Shown: positions 38,305 through 48,135, counted from the first letter of the stretch. The stretch is DNA of 64,000 nt from Campylobacter sp. RM16192 (GCF_004803855.2 NZ_CP012552.1:992001-1056000), one strand, 5' to 3'. The notes: a model not told the origin generated them from the letters alone. Numbers and translations are program-made.

Positions 38305-38984
38305 TAAGTTCAATATCAAAAATACAAAAAATAGCAAGCGGAAATAAAAGTGCTATCATGCTTAACGCTTCACTTCCAGTAAGTATAAAAGTAATGGAAA
38401 AAACGGGCTTTAATAGATATAATTTAAAATTTGCAAACAAAACTTTAAGCACAAAGAGCACGAAAAATCTAAAAATAGGCGGCGAATATTGGGGTGAAAT
38501 AGGCTCAGGAAGCGAAAATATAGTGATAAAAAATCTATACGAAAAGCCTGATTTAAAAGCCTATGGCGCACTTGCGGACGGATTAAGTATTATAGAAAAA
38601 TTGATAATAAATGACGATTTAAACTGGTTTTATGAATATATATTTTCAAATTTAGCATCCTGCAAGACAAAAGAGAGCTATGAAATTTACGCAAATATGA
38701 TATTTGCCTTGCAAAAAAATATCATATATATTCCGTTTTTTTATAATGAGCATTTAGGTATTTTTCAGATGGAAAAAGATAATGAAAAAGCTCAAATTTA
38801 TCTTATATTTTCAAATTTTGCTCCGCTATTTTTTAATATAAAAAACTCTCAAATATTAAATATAACAACGCCTTTTGAAAAAGTTGCAAAATGTTTAAAA
38901 GAGAAATTTGAGTGCGATATAAATATCGGGACGTTTAATGAAATTTATACTCAAAGCAGCTATATAATCGATTTTAAGGAATAA
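38301..38984 (+). CDS. conserved hypothetical protein in the coaBC-uppS operon
   Basis: A 227-residue protein with no signal peptide or membrane span. The N-terminal third alternates short beta-like stretches (SIKVMEKTGFNRYNLKFANK; NLKIGGEYWGEIG) reminiscent of FliK-type N-terminal repeats, and the rest is helical with aromatic-rich beta segments. I recognise no catalytic motif. It occupies the slot of the uncharacterised gene between coaBC and uppS in C. jejuni (Cj0823, as I recall). Start overlaps coaBC (ATGA). The family is conserved by position; function unknown. Confidence 0.8.
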   Translation: MISSISKIQKIASGNKSAIMLNASLPVSIKVMEKTGFNRYNLKFANKTLSTKSTKNLKIGGEYWGEIGSGSENIVIKNLYEKPDLKAYGALADGLSIIEKLIINDDLNWFYEYIFSNLASCKTKESYEIYANMIFALQKNIIYIPFFYNEHLGIFQMEKDNEKAQIYLIFSNFAPLFFNIKNSQILNITTPFEKVAKCLKEKFECDINIGTFNEIYTQSSYIIDFKE

Positions 38985-38985
38985 T

Positions 38986-39657
38986 TTGAATAGTTTAAAA
39001 CATTTGGCGATTATAATGGATGGCAATGGCAGATGGGCGAAAAAGCAAGGGCTCATACGCACAAAAGGACACGAAGCCGGCGCAAACGTAGTCGAAGCCG
39101 TGTGCGAGTTTTGTATAAGAAATGATATAAAAATTTTAAGCTTATACGCCTTTAGTACCGAAAACTGGAGTAGACCAAAAAGTGAGGTTGATTTTTTAAT
39201 GGATCTACTTTTAAAATTCTTGGTTTCAAAAAAAGAGAGCTTTATAAAAAATGAGATAAATTTTAATGTGATCGGCGATATAATGCCTTTTAGCGATAAA
39301 TTAAAAGATGAAATTTCAAATTTAGAATCACTTACTAAAGACAATAAAAAGCTAAAGCTAAATTTGGCTATAAATTATGGTGCCAAAGATGAAATTTTAA
39401 GAGCTCTTAAAAGAATGCAAGAGCAAAATTTAGACATTAATGAAGTTAATTTAGAGGCAAATTTAGATGAAAGTGAGCACATTGATATGCTTATTAGAAC
39501 AGGTGGAGAAAAGAGACTTTCAAATTTTATGCTTATTCAGGCAAGTTATGCTGAACTTGCATTTACCGATACTCTTTGGCCGGATTTTACAAGTTTGGAA
39601 TTAGAAAAAATAGTTCAAAAATTTTATCAAATCAATAGGAGATTTGGCGGATTATGA
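38986..39657 (+). CDS. uppS: undecaprenyl diphosphate synthase
   Basis: cis-Prenyltransferase making the C55 lipid carrier for envelope polymers. Motifs: MDGNGRWAKKQG (catalytic Asp near residue 11), GHEAGANVV, YAFSTENWSRP and RTGGEKRLSNFML. 223 residues. TTG start with AAGGA (38976-38980) five bases upstream; there is no ATG before the catalytic motif. Its stop overlaps the prepilin-peptidase start (ATGA). Confidence 0.97.
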   Translation: MNSLKHLAIIMDGNGRWAKKQGLIRTKGHEAGANVVEAVCEFCIRNDIKILSLYAFSTENWSRPKSEVDFLMDLLLKFLVSKKESFIKNEINFNVIGDIMPFSDKLKDEISNLESLTKDNKKLKLNLAINYGAKDEILRALKRMQEQNLDINEVNLEANLDESEHIDMLIRTGGEKRLSNFMLIQASYAELAFTDTLWPDFTSLELEKIVQKFYQINRRFGGL

Positions 39658-40406
39658 TAGGTGCGATATTTTTTATTTTAGGTGCGGTTATAGGATCTTT
39701 CGGAAATGTTTTGATATATAGAATGCCAAAGGGCGAAAGCATAAACTTCCCAGCATCTCACTGCCAAAGCTGTAAAACTCCGCTTAAATTCTATCACAAT
39801 GTGCCGATACTTTCTTGGATCTTTTTAGGTGGAAAATGCGGATTTTGCAAAGATAAGATTAGCTTTCAGTACCCTTTAGTCGAGTTTTTAAGCGGTATAT
39901 TAATGCTCTTTGCATATTTTATTGAAATAGAGCTTTATGCAGCATTTATAATTGGCACCTGCTTTATTATCCTTCTTTGCCTTAGCGTGATTGACTTTCG
40001 GTATAAAGCCGTCCCAGATCCACTTTTATTTACAAGTCTTATTTTAGCTCTTATTTATGGGGCTTTACCCATATTTGGCGAGAATGGTGACTTTGATAGA
40101 TTAATTAGCGCAGCAATTTTTATGTTTGCTTTTTGGCTACTTAGACTTGCTGTAAGCTTCATCATGAAGCGTGAGGCTATGGGAAGTGCAGATATATTTA
40201 TAGCGGGAGTGATGGGGGCGATTTTAGGTATTAAACTTGGACTTATGTCGATATATATAGCAGCTCTTTTGACACTACCTGCATATATGATAGTTAGAAA
40301 AAGAGGACACGAACTACCATTTGTACCGTTTTTAAGCCTTGGGCTACTTATTGTTTATCTGCTTAAACCTCAATTTTTAGAACTTTTGGAAAAACTTTAT
40401 GGGTAG
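39654..40406 (+). CDS. type IV prepilin peptidase
   Basis: A24 aspartic protease/N-methyltransferase that processes prepilins or pseudopilins. The N-terminal cytosolic domain has two CxxC pairs (CQSC, CGFC). Catalytic aspartates are in LSVIDFRYKAVPDP and GSADIFIAGVMGAILG (the family GxGD appears as GSAD, with the Asp kept). About eight membrane spans in 250 residues. No pilin genes are in the window, so the substrates lie elsewhere, perhaps a competence-type apparatus. Overlaps uppS and the LptF/G gene. Confidence 0.92.
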   Translation: MIGAIFFILGAVIGSFGNVLIYRMPKGESINFPASHCQSCKTPLKFYHNVPILSWIFLGGKCGFCKDKISFQYPLVEFLSGILMLFAYFIEIELYAAFIIGTCFIILLCLSVIDFRYKAVPDPLLFTSLILALIYGALPIFGENGDFDRLISAAIFMFAFWLLRLAVSFIMKREAMGSADIFIAGVMGAILGIKLGLMSIYIAALLTLPAYMIVRKRGHELPFVPFLSLGLLIVYLLKPQFLELLEKLYG

Positions 40407-41424
40407 AGTGAATAGCTATCTTTTTACTAACTTTATAAGCACTTTCGCTTCGCTATTTTCTACGCTATTTCTGATAATGTCGTTAGCGTTTTTTATACAG
40501 ATAGCACGCATTACCTCCTATATCGAGATAACCTTCTTCGAACTCTTTAAACTATATTTATTTATGCTACCTCGCGTACTGCTTTTTACGATGCCTATAG
40601 CGTTTTTTGTATCTTTAGCGATGATACTTTTTAGACTATCTAAAGAAAACGAAAGTGTTGTGATCTTTACTTTAGGATACTCTCCAAATTTCATTGCTAG
40701 ATTTTTTATGCTAGTTAGCTCTATAGTTTCGATTTTTCTACTCATCACAGCCATAGTCTTAATCCCTACGGCGGCTGAGCTAAATGGAAATTTTATAGAT
40801 TATAAAAAAACTATAGCCAAGCTAAATTTAAAGACAACTCAGTTTGGGCAAAAATTTTCAAACTGGATGATATACATACAAAGTCAAAAAAACGATATCA
40901 ACGGCGCTACATACGAGGGTGTAACCTTATATTCACCACAAATTAATGACCAAAGGCTAATTATCGCAGAAAACGCAAAGATAATAAACAATAAATCAAA
41001 TTTGGAACTTAGATTAAATAACGGCAAAATTTACGATATAAAAGATGATGTCTGGCACCAAGCTGATTTTAAATATATGAAAATAAGCACCATTGCTAAT
41101 AATAAAATTTCAAAAACACGCTCGTTTTTAGAATACTGGAGTGATATCGATACAAACAAACAAAAAGCTAGAGATTTTACCACTTATATTTTAATAGCAC
41201 TTTTTCCGGTTGCAACAACGCTGTTTGCTTTAAGTTTTGGAATAGTAACTTATAGATATGAAAAAGGCTTTGTATATTTTGGTACTTTTGGAGTTTTATT
41301 TGCCTATTTTGCGATGATTATGATGCTATCTTCAAAGCTTTTTATAGCAATTTTATCAATATTTTTGCTATTTCTAATAAGCTCGATGCTATTTTACAAA
41401 AAAACGATTTTAAAAAGATATTAG
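40399..41424 (+). CDS. LptF/LptG family LPS-export permease
   Basis: YjgP/YjgQ-type inner-membrane permease that extracts LPS for transport to the outer membrane. Three N-terminal spans (to ~125), a periplasmic beta-jellyroll region (~130-245), and three C-terminal spans (~260-335). 341 residues. The ATPase partner LptB is also in this window (62633-63361). Whether this is LptF or LptG cannot be decided. Overlaps the prepilin-peptidase gene by 8 nt; truA follows after one base. Confidence 0.88.
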   Translation: MGRVNSYLFTNFISTFASLFSTLFLIMSLAFFIQIARITSYIEITFFELFKLYLFMLPRVLLFTMPIAFFVSLAMILFRLSKENESVVIFTLGYSPNFIARFFMLVSSIVSIFLLITAIVLIPTAAELNGNFIDYKKTIAKLNLKTTQFGQKFSNWMIYIQSQKNDINGATYEGVTLYSPQINDQRLIIAENAKIINNKSNLELRLNNGKIYDIKDDVWHQADFKYMKISTIANNKISKTRSFLEYWSDIDTNKQKARDFTTYILIALFPVATTLFALSFGIVTYRYEKGFVYFGTFGVLFAYFAMIMMLSSKLFIAILSIFLLFLISSMLFYKKTILKRY

Positions 41425-41425
41425 A

Positions 41426-42148
41426 TTGAAAATAAAACTAATATTTAGCTACGATGGCTCCAAATTTCAAGGCTCTCAAACACAACCACACGAAAATGGG
41501 GTGGAAGATGAACTCGGTAGAGCATTAGCCCATGTTGGAATCTTTGACAAGATCACATCAAGCTCTAGAACCGATAAAGACGTACACGCCAATAATCAAG
41601 TTGCAAGCGTTATATGCGGAGATCATTTTAAAGATTTTAAAAGACTAGCCGATCTAATAAATCGCCACGCTCACCCGCATATTCATATAAAAAAAATTTT
41701 AAGAGTTGATGATAGCTTTCATCCTCGATATGACGCTAAATTTAGGCAATATAGATATATTATAAATCATGAAGATTTTAGCCCTTTTTTAAGCCAATAC
41801 CAAACATTTTTGCCAAAATTTGATATAGATAGAGCAAATGAGCTTTTGGCAATTTTTATAGGCAAGCATGATTTTAGTGCATTTATGAAGACAGGAAGCG
41901 ATACAAAAAGTCCGATAAGAGAAGTAAGTCAGGCATTTTGCTACTCTCACAAAGAAAAAACTATCATAGTTTTTAAGGCTAATGGATTTTTGAGAGCTCA
42001 AATTCGTTTAATGGTAGCTACAACATTAAAGGCTTTAAAGCTTAAAAATGGGGCTGATTTAATAAATTTAGCAATAAAAAACCAACAGCCTCTTACACGT
42101 ATACCTGCTCCACCAAACGGACTTTATCTAAATAGAGTTTTTTACTAA
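41426..42148 (+). CDS. truA: tRNA pseudouridine(38-40) synthase
   Basis: Modifies U38-U40 in tRNA anticodon arms. The catalytic Asp is in SSRTDKDVHA (~residue 51), with FHPRYDAKFRQYRYII and FLRAQIRLMVATTL following. 240 residues. TTG start at 41426, two bases after the previous stop codon. Last gene of the glmU operon; it converges on ftsK with 2 nt between stops. Confidence 0.95.
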   Translation: MKIKLIFSYDGSKFQGSQTQPHENGVEDELGRALAHVGIFDKITSSSRTDKDVHANNQVASVICGDHFKDFKRLADLINRHAHPHIHIKKILRVDDSFHPRYDAKFRQYRYIINHEDFSPFLSQYQTFLPKFDIDRANELLAIFIGKHDFSAFMKTGSDTKSPIREVSQAFCYSHKEKTIIVFKANGFLRAQIRLMVATTLKALKLKNGADLINLAIKNQQPLTRIPAPPNGLYLNRVFY

Positions 42149-42150
42149 AA

Positions 42151-44220
42151 TTATAAAATATCCCTTTGCCCTTTGGCGTTAACGGGACTTAGCACACCCA
42201 TATGCTCCATCTGTTCTATTATAGTAGCAGCCCTGTTATAGCCTATTTTGAGGCGACGCTGCAAGTAGCTTATGGATGTCTTTTGCTCGCTCAATACAAT
42301 CTCTTTGGCTTCATCATATAGCTCGTCTAGTTCGCCACTGCCAATAGCTCCGCTAGAAGTAGAACCGACTCCTTCCGTGCCATTTTCAGCTAAAAATCTA
42401 TCATCATATACGACATCTTGTTGAGCTTTTAGAAATTCCACTATCTTTTCTATCTCTTTTTCACTTGCAAAAGGTGCGTGCAGACGTATGATACCTGGAC
42501 TTCCAGGAGGAGTAAACAGCATATCACCTCGTCCAAGTAAGCTTTCAGCACCCATTTGATCAAGGATAACCTTACTGTCTACTCTTTGCCCTACCCTATA
42601 ACTAATGCGACTTGGCAAATTTGCCTTTATAAGTCCTGTTACTACATCCACACTTGGACGCTGAGTAGCCACTATCAGGTGTATTCCGCTAGCTCTTGCC
42701 ATTTGAGCCAAGCGACCGATATATATTTCCACATCCTTACCGCTTGTCATCATAAGATCAGCCAACTCATCTATTATAACAACTATATACGGTAGCTGCT
42801 CTCCGCATTCTGCTTTCATCTTCTCATTGTAGCTTTCGATATTTTTAGTGCGAGTATGGCTCATTATCGTATATCTACGCTCCATTTCAGAGACCATATT
42901 TGCAAGTGCGGTTATGGCCTGCTTAGACTGAGTAATAACCGGTGTTAAGAGGTGTGGAATATCATTATATATGCTAAATTCAAGCATCTTAGGATCTATC
43001 ATCATAAGGCGTAAAGTCTGCGGACTATTTCTATAAAGCAAACTTAAAAGCATGGCGTTTATGCCCACACTCTTACCGCTTCCTGTAGTTCCTGCTATAA
43101 GAAGGTGAGGAAGCTTTTTAAGATCTGTTACAAAAGGTGCTCCAACTATATCCTTGCCAAGAGCGATGGTAAGAGGGCTTGAAGCATTTTTATAAATTTC
43201 ACTATCTAAAATTTCTTTTAAATATATTGTTTCTATATTTTGGTTTGGCACCTCAATACCTATTACGTCTTTGCCAGGAATTGGCGCTTGAATACGTATT
43301 GTTTGAGCGCGCAGAGCCATAGCAATATCATCTTGCAGTGTCAAAATCTTACTTACTTTTATATGCGGAGCCAAACGAAACTCAAATGTAGTTACAATAG
43401 GACCAGTGTAAGTGCGAACTACATCACCATCTATCTTAAATTTGCGAAGTTTATCCAAAAGATCTGAAATTTTTTGGTCAATCTCAACCTCATTTATATT
43501 ATGTGAACGCTTTGGAGGATCGTTTAGAAATTTAAGTGGTGGAAGCTCAAAGTCTTTTGGCTTTTCCACTTTACCTTTATCAAGCTCATCTAGTAGCTTT
43601 TTGTTTTCCACTACCTCATTTAAAATCTCAACTCCATTTATAGTAGAAATTTGCGTTTTTTCTTCACTATCCAAAATCTCATCATTCACAGATAAATTCT
43701 GTTCTGCTTCATCTTGGTTTAAATTGTTTATATTTTCACGTTTTTTCTTTTTTGCAATCGGTTTTGGCTCTTTATATTGAGCTTGTGCTAAATTTTTAGC
43801 CTCTTTTTTTGTAGGTTCCACAAAGGCTCTTTTTAATATTATCACTATATTTTCTTGAGCAATAAGCCCAAAAGCCAACACAAAAATCATAGCTATAAAA
43901 ACCCATGTGCCTATAACTCCGATGATATCCTTTAAAGCTAAAATAGCAAAATTACCAACAAGACCGCCATAATCGGAGTTTGAATTAGCTTGAAACATCA
44001 AAAACGCAAAAAATAAAAGTATAACCCCAGAAACTATCTGCGCCAAATCCCAATCAAGGCTTTTTACGAATTTACAAATATAGTAAGCAAAGAAGATGAA
44101 AACAAAAGGATAGACATAGCCGATAAATCCAAACAGTTTAAAGTTTGTTTCACCTAAAATTTTACCAAAACTCCCTACAAAATTTGCATCAGGAGCTATG
44201 GTAGCAACTCCAAAAAACAT
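42151..44220 (-). CDS. ftsK: DNA translocase FtsK
   Basis: Septum-located motor that pumps chromosome ends during division and activates XerH/Dif recombination. Four N-terminal spans (~1-130), an acidic linker (~140-235) much shorter than in E. coli, a RecA-like motor with Walker A GTTGSGKSVG (~residue 380) and Walker B IVVIIDELADLMM, and a gamma winged helix at the C-terminus (YLQRRLKIGYNRAATIIEQM, cited as YLQRRLKIGYNRA). 689 residues. Downstream of flgL on the minus strand, 79 nt apart. Confidence 0.96.
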   Translation of the reverse strand: MFFGVATIAPDANFVGSFGKILGETNFKLFGFIGYVYPFVFIFFAYYICKFVKSLDWDLAQIVSGVILLFFAFLMFQANSNSDYGGLVGNFAILALKDIIGVIGTWVFIAMIFVLAFGLIAQENIVIILKRAFVEPTKKEAKNLAQAQYKEPKPIAKKKKRENINNLNQDEAEQNLSVNDEILDSEEKTQISTINGVEILNEVVENKKLLDELDKGKVEKPKDFELPPLKFLNDPPKRSHNINEVEIDQKISDLLDKLRKFKIDGDVVRTYTGPIVTTFEFRLAPHIKVSKILTLQDDIAMALRAQTIRIQAPIPGKDVIGIEVPNQNIETIYLKEILDSEIYKNASSPLTIALGKDIVGAPFVTDLKKLPHLLIAGTTGSGKSVGINAMLLSLLYRNSPQTLRLMMIDPKMLEFSIYNDIPHLLTPVITQSKQAITALANMVSEMERRYTIMSHTRTKNIESYNEKMKAECGEQLPYIVVIIDELADLMMTSGKDVEIYIGRLAQMARASGIHLIVATQRPSVDVVTGLIKANLPSRISYRVGQRVDSKVILDQMGAESLLGRGDMLFTPPGSPGIIRLHAPFASEKEIEKIVEFLKAQQDVVYDDRFLAENGTEGVGSTSSGAIGSGELDELYDEAKEIVLSEQKTSISYLQRRLKIGYNRAATIIEQMEHMGVLSPVNAKGQRDIL

Positions 44221-44299
44221 TAAAAAACATATAACAACAACTAAAATCGACTCTCTTAAAATTTTAAATCCTTTATAAAAGCCTGATTATAGCGTATTT

Positions 44300-46513
44300 T
44301 TACATATAGTTTAATAGAGTTAGCTGATTAACCTTTGCAACAGATTGCAACATAGCTTGATATGACATCATTTTTTGCATAAGATGCATATAAGTCTCTC
44401 CATAGTCGGCATCTACTATCTCTGATTTTACTGTTTTAACATTTACCGATAGTATGCTTGCTCTTGTATTTGTGTCTTTTAATGAGTTAGAAAGAGCACC
44501 TACCTTGGTATGTAGCTTATTTACGTGATCAAATATATGATCTATCCTCTCTATTGCGCCTTGGATGCCAGAATTTCTAGGATCTGGTCCATTTGAATCG
44601 GCACGATACTGTCCTAGTCTTACAGCCTCTATCATATTATCAAGATCGCTAAATATATCCACGCTTGGCACATCTATATCAAGTGCGTTGTTCGCAGAAA
44701 AGGTAAAAACAGAGCCAACTCCTTGAGAAGTAGCCGGAGTATTACCGGTGCTATCACCGGCAAAAATATCCGAATTTCTTCTATCAAAAATAGCAACCTC
44801 AATAGGAGTATTTGTATTTTGCTTATCAGTTATCTTAATTCTTCCTCTATGATCCATATTTACCTCTACACTACCTTGAGCATCTTTAATGGCCTGTTTA
44901 TATGCATTAAAGTTATCATCAACTGCAGGAATATTATCATTAACTGTAAATGAGATAATATCATTTAATTGTTTAAATGTCATATTTTTAGATGCTGTTT
45001 GGATACCATTAGCTTGATTTGTAGTAGCATTATAAAAGCTATCCCAGACTCTAGAATTATAATCAACAGCATTTCCAGCAGGATCGTTTCCGGTAATTCT
45101 TATTTTCGCATTTCCATCAGCTTCAAAATCCAAATTAATCGTATATTTTCCACCATGCTTTGACTTGATACTCATCTGCAAAGATTGTCCATCAATATTA
45201 TATTTTCCGCTTTCGCCATTGTATAAATTTTTAGTTCCGACAACCTCACTTAATGTAGTATTATCTGTCGCAAATTCTCCACTTTTTCTTGCGATCTGAG
45301 AAACAGTACCTACGACATGCCTGCCGTCATTTTTAAATTTCACCCTATCATAATCAAAAGCATTGGTTTGATTACCATTTATATCATTGTAATTGCTTTT
45401 AACAAATTCCGTTACTACAAAGTCATTTGGATTTGCATTTACCATAGCTTCTAAGTCTTTAAGACTATTAGTAGGATTAAAATGATTAGAAGCTGTATTG
45501 ATATTGGCAGCGGTCAGAGCTTGCTCGTTATCTAATTTTCTTGTAACGCCTATCATATGAAAATCTATTACCTGATTTCCTTTTGATAGATCTTTGATAT
45601 TAAATTGCCCTTCGTTATTTATCGTGACATCTACAACTCTATTATTTGGAGTATTTCCGTATTCGGTTCCGATTTTTTCCATGAGATCTTTTATGGAAGC
45701 GTCAGCTGTCATTTGGAATTTACTTGTAAAAGTTGTTCCGTCAGGCTTTTTGCCTTGTAGATAAAATGTCGTATTCTGAAATGATTTTGCATTAGGTCCG
45801 CCAAAATCCAAATCGGATAGAGTTTTCTCATCCTTAACATAGTTAAATCCGATCATATTTCTGATTTTGCTCTCTTCATTAAGATATTTTATATTATCAT
45901 GTCTATTTAAAACGCTTTGATCGGTTAGCATTACATTTGTGCTTATATGCTTGTTATAATCACCATCTCTACCTAAAAATAACTCTTCTCCTGGCATATT
46001 ATAAGCTAGCTTAACCTGTGAGCCTCCTACTACTCTTATCTCTTGAGAATTTCCAAAATACTGATTTGTAGTGCCATTTATCGGCTTTGTATTAATAGCG
46101 CTTCCAGAGAATAAAAACTGTCCATTTATAGATGTGTTTGCGATATTTACAAGATGGTTTTTTATGCCTTGCAGATCATTTGCCAAGGCCTCCCTTGAGG
46201 TTTTTGAATGATGTTCATTTCCGGCTTGGACAAGCTTTGTTTTAAATAATTCAAGTTTTTCTTTAAATTCTTTTAAGGCTTTATCTGTATTAAGAGAAAA
46301 ACTGCCGGCCTTAGAGGTCGCGTCTTGAACTTGATTTAGCGTTGCAACCTCATAATCAAGCCTCATGCCGTCATTATAAATACTGCTATTCTCAAATGAA
46401 TTTTGTATCTTTAATCCGCTTGAAATTTGAGTATTTAGCCTATAAAGTTCCTTCATATTTACTTGGTAGTTGTATGTATCGTTAAATTTCATTAATTGAT
46501 TGGTAATACGCAT
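44300..46513 (-). CDS. flgL: flagellar hook-associated protein FlgL (HAP3)
   Basis: Junction protein between hook and filament. Flagellin-like coiled-coil ends: N-terminal MRITNQLMKFNDTYNYQVNM and C-terminal MHLMQKMMSYQAMLQSVAKVNQLTLLNYM (cited as MSYQAMLQSV, LTLLNYM). A large variable centre brings it to 737 residues, much longer than enterobacterial FlgL (~317) but like the ~750-residue campylobacter protein. A sigma-54 promoter lies 35-48 bp upstream of the ATG. The neighbour ftsK matches C. jejuni order. Confidence 0.93.
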   Translation of the reverse strand: MRITNQLMKFNDTYNYQVNMKELYRLNTQISSGLKIQNSFENSSIYNDGMRLDYEVATLNQVQDATSKAGSFSLNTDKALKEFKEKLELFKTKLVQAGNEHHSKTSREALANDLQGIKNHLVNIANTSINGQFLFSGSAINTKPINGTTNQYFGNSQEIRVVGGSQVKLAYNMPGEELFLGRDGDYNKHISTNVMLTDQSVLNRHDNIKYLNEESKIRNMIGFNYVKDEKTLSDLDFGGPNAKSFQNTTFYLQGKKPDGTTFTSKFQMTADASIKDLMEKIGTEYGNTPNNRVVDVTINNEGQFNIKDLSKGNQVIDFHMIGVTRKLDNEQALTAANINTASNHFNPTNSLKDLEAMVNANPNDFVVTEFVKSNYNDINGNQTNAFDYDRVKFKNDGRHVVGTVSQIARKSGEFATDNTTLSEVVGTKNLYNGESGKYNIDGQSLQMSIKSKHGGKYTINLDFEADGNAKIRITGNDPAGNAVDYNSRVWDSFYNATTNQANGIQTASKNMTFKQLNDIISFTVNDNIPAVDDNFNAYKQAIKDAQGSVEVNMDHRGRIKITDKQNTNTPIEVAIFDRRNSDIFAGDSTGNTPATSQGVGSVFTFSANNALDIDVPSVDIFSDLDNMIEAVRLGQYRADSNGPDPRNSGIQGAIERIDHIFDHVNKLHTKVGALSNSLKDTNTRASILSVNVKTVKSEIVDADYGETYMHLMQKMMSYQAMLQSVAKVNQLTLLNYM

Positions 46514-46547
46514 ATCTATATCCTAATATTTCTATAAACTTTTAGAA

Positions 46548-46561
46548 GCAATTTAAGTTCC
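46548..46561 (-). promoter_or_regulatory. sigma-54 promoter of flgL
   Basis: On the minus strand the sequence reads TTGGAACTTAAATTGCTTC. GG (at 46561-46560) and GC (at 46549-46548) are separated by exactly 10 bases, the invariant -24/-12 spacing, in the epsilonproteobacterial context GGAA-N6-TTGCTT. Transcription should begin near 46536, leaving a ~22-nt leader before the flgL ATG. rpoN is at 61379-62623. Confidence 0.85.
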
Positions 46562-46646
46562 AATTCATGAATTATCGTCAAATTTAAAAATTTATTTAGT
46601 TTAGAGTATTATTAGACTTTAAAATTTTACTTTTATCGAGGCGGTT

Positions 46647-47384
46647 ATGAAAATTTTATTCTCTCCAAGCGAGGCAAAAAGTGCTGTAAAATCAAATAAA
46701 TTTATAGACAAAAATAGCTTTATGTTTCCAGAGCTATATGATTTAAGGATCGAGATTTTAAATCAATACAATGAATTTTTAAAAAGAGCTACAACAACCG
46801 AATTATCAAAGCTATTCGGACTTAAAAATTTAGAAGAGTGCGAAAATTTAAGAGAGGATATTTTTAAAAAAAGTGTCATAAAAGCCGTTTTAAGATATGA
46901 AGGCGTAGCCTACAAGCACTTAAACTATAAAAATTTAGACACTAAGGCCCAAAATTTTATCGATAAAAACGTAATGATATTCTCAAATTTATTCGGAGGC
47001 ATTTTGGCTGGAGATGAAATTTTTCAATACAAACTAAAGCAGGGAGAAAAAATAGACAAATTAAATATTGAAAAATTTTATAAAGAGTATTTTTCCTTAG
47101 CAATAGATAACTGGCTCAAAGATGATGACACACTAGACTTAAGAGCTGAATTTTATGAAAAATTTTATGAAATAAAAAAGCCTTTTACGACCTTTAAATT
47201 TATAAAAAATGGCAAAGTTGTAAGCCATTATGCCAAAGCTTACCGAGGAATTATTTTAAGAGAAATAGCAAAAGTAAGGATTGAAACAATTGACGAACTA
47301 AGCAAATTGAATTTAGAGAATTTAATGCTAATTGATATCAAAAAAAATGGATTAAAAAATGAGTTTTATATGCAAATTTTATAA
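46647..47384 (+). CDS. yaaA: YaaA family (DUF328) peroxide-stress protein
   Basis: YaaA in E. coli limits free iron and DNA damage during H2O2 stress and binds DNA. The N-terminal family signature MKILFSPSEAK is exact, with the central YEGVAYKHLN and LFGGILAGDEI segments and the C-terminal HYAKAYRGIILREIAK. 245 residues, close to the norm. Divergent from flgL and upstream of hup. Regulation by a peroxide sensor is not evident in the 133-nt upstream gap. Confidence 0.88.
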   Translation: MKILFSPSEAKSAVKSNKFIDKNSFMFPELYDLRIEILNQYNEFLKRATTTELSKLFGLKNLEECENLREDIFKKSVIKAVLRYEGVAYKHLNYKNLDTKAQNFIDKNVMIFSNLFGGILAGDEIFQYKLKQGEKIDKLNIEKFYKEYFSLAIDNWLKDDDTLDLRAEFYEKFYEIKKPFTTFKFIKNGKVVSHYAKAYRGIILREIAKVRIETIDELSKLNLENLMLIDIKKNGLKNEFYMQIL

Positions 47385-47443
47385 AAAATTCACTTTTTTT
47401 ATAAAAAACTACATTTTTTAATGAAATTTAGGTTTCAAAACTA

Positions 47444-47472
47444 TTGTTTTTTTTCAAAAAACGTTGTAAAAT
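47444..47472 (+). promoter_or_regulatory. promoter of hup
   Basis: TTGTTT (47444-47449) and TAAAAT (47467-47472, preceded by TG) are separated by 17 bases. They lie about 32 nt before the hup start, with AAAAGGA (47491-47497) as ribosome binding site. Confidence 0.55.
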
Positions 47473-47504
47473 GCCTATATATCACTTCTTAAAAGGATGG
47501 TTCT

Positions 47505-47807
47505 ATGAAAAAAGCTGAATTTATTCAAGCTGTCGCCGAAAAGGCTGGTCTTTCAAAAAAAGATTCTCTAAAAGCTGTTGATGCCGCTCTAGAGACAATC
47601 AAAGAAGCTCTTACTGCTGGCGGTAGTGTTAGCTTCATAGGTTTTGGTACTTTTAGCACAGCTGATAGAGCTGCAAGAAAAGCTAGAGTTCCAGGAACTA
47701 AGAAAGTTATTGATGTACCTGCTAGTAAAGCGGTCAAATTTAAAGTTGGCAAAAAGCTGAAAGAAGCAGTTGTTGCTACTACAAACAAAAAAGGCAAAAA
47801 GAAATAA
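47505..47807 (+). CDS. hup: HU family DNA-binding protein
   Basis: Nucleoid-associated protein that bends DNA as a dimer. 100 residues, with helical N-terminus (MKKAEFIQAVAEKAGL), beta-arm region FIGFGTFSTADRAARKARVPGT and Lys-rich C-terminal tail (TNKKGKKK). Single-gene unit with its own promoter and a strong terminator. Campylobacters generally have one HU gene, so this is probably the major nucleoid protein. Confidence 0.97.
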   Translation: MKKAEFIQAVAEKAGLSKKDSLKAVDAALETIKEALTAGGSVSFIGFGTFSTADRAARKARVPGTKKVIDVPASKAVKFKVGKKLKEAVVATTNKKGKKK

Positions 47808-47819
47808 TTTCTTTTCATG

Positions 47820-47860
47820 GAAGCTCCAATTGGGGCTTCTTCTTTATCTATTTTTTATTT
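47820..47860 (+). terminator. rho-independent terminator of hup
   Basis: GAAGCTCC (47820-47827) pairs with GGGGCTTC (47832-47839), 8 bp with one G-T, AATT tetraloop, followed by a long T-rich stretch. Confidence 0.8.
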
Positions 47861-47917
47861 TTATTCTAATTTTTAATATATTTTTTATTTCTTTTAGGTA
47901 AAATACGATTCTTTTTG

Positions 47918-48004
47918 GCCTGAGTGGTGAAACTGGTAGACGCGCCAGACTCAAAATCTGGTAAGGGCAACCTTGTGTCGGTTCGAGTCCGACCTCAGGC
48001 ACCA
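47918..48004 (+). tRNA. tRNA-Leu (anticodon CAA)
   Basis: 87-nt class II tRNA with encoded CCA. Acceptor stem GCCTGAG/CTCAGGC, anticodon stem CCAGA/TCTGG around loop CTCAAAA (anticodon CAA, reads UUG), long variable arm, and T-loop GTTCGAGTC. A -10-like TAAAAT lies 14 nt upstream. Its 3' end faces the left integrase gene and is the probable attachment site of that element. Confidence 0.97.
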
Positions 48005-48135
48005 TTTATACTTTTCAAAGCATTTCACATCCTTTCATTTTACTTCAATTAAAGCCCTAAAATACGATGTTTTATTAAAAATACATTTTCATATTCAATC
48101 ATTTTATTTCATCTTTTTTCATCTCTTGCTAGATT

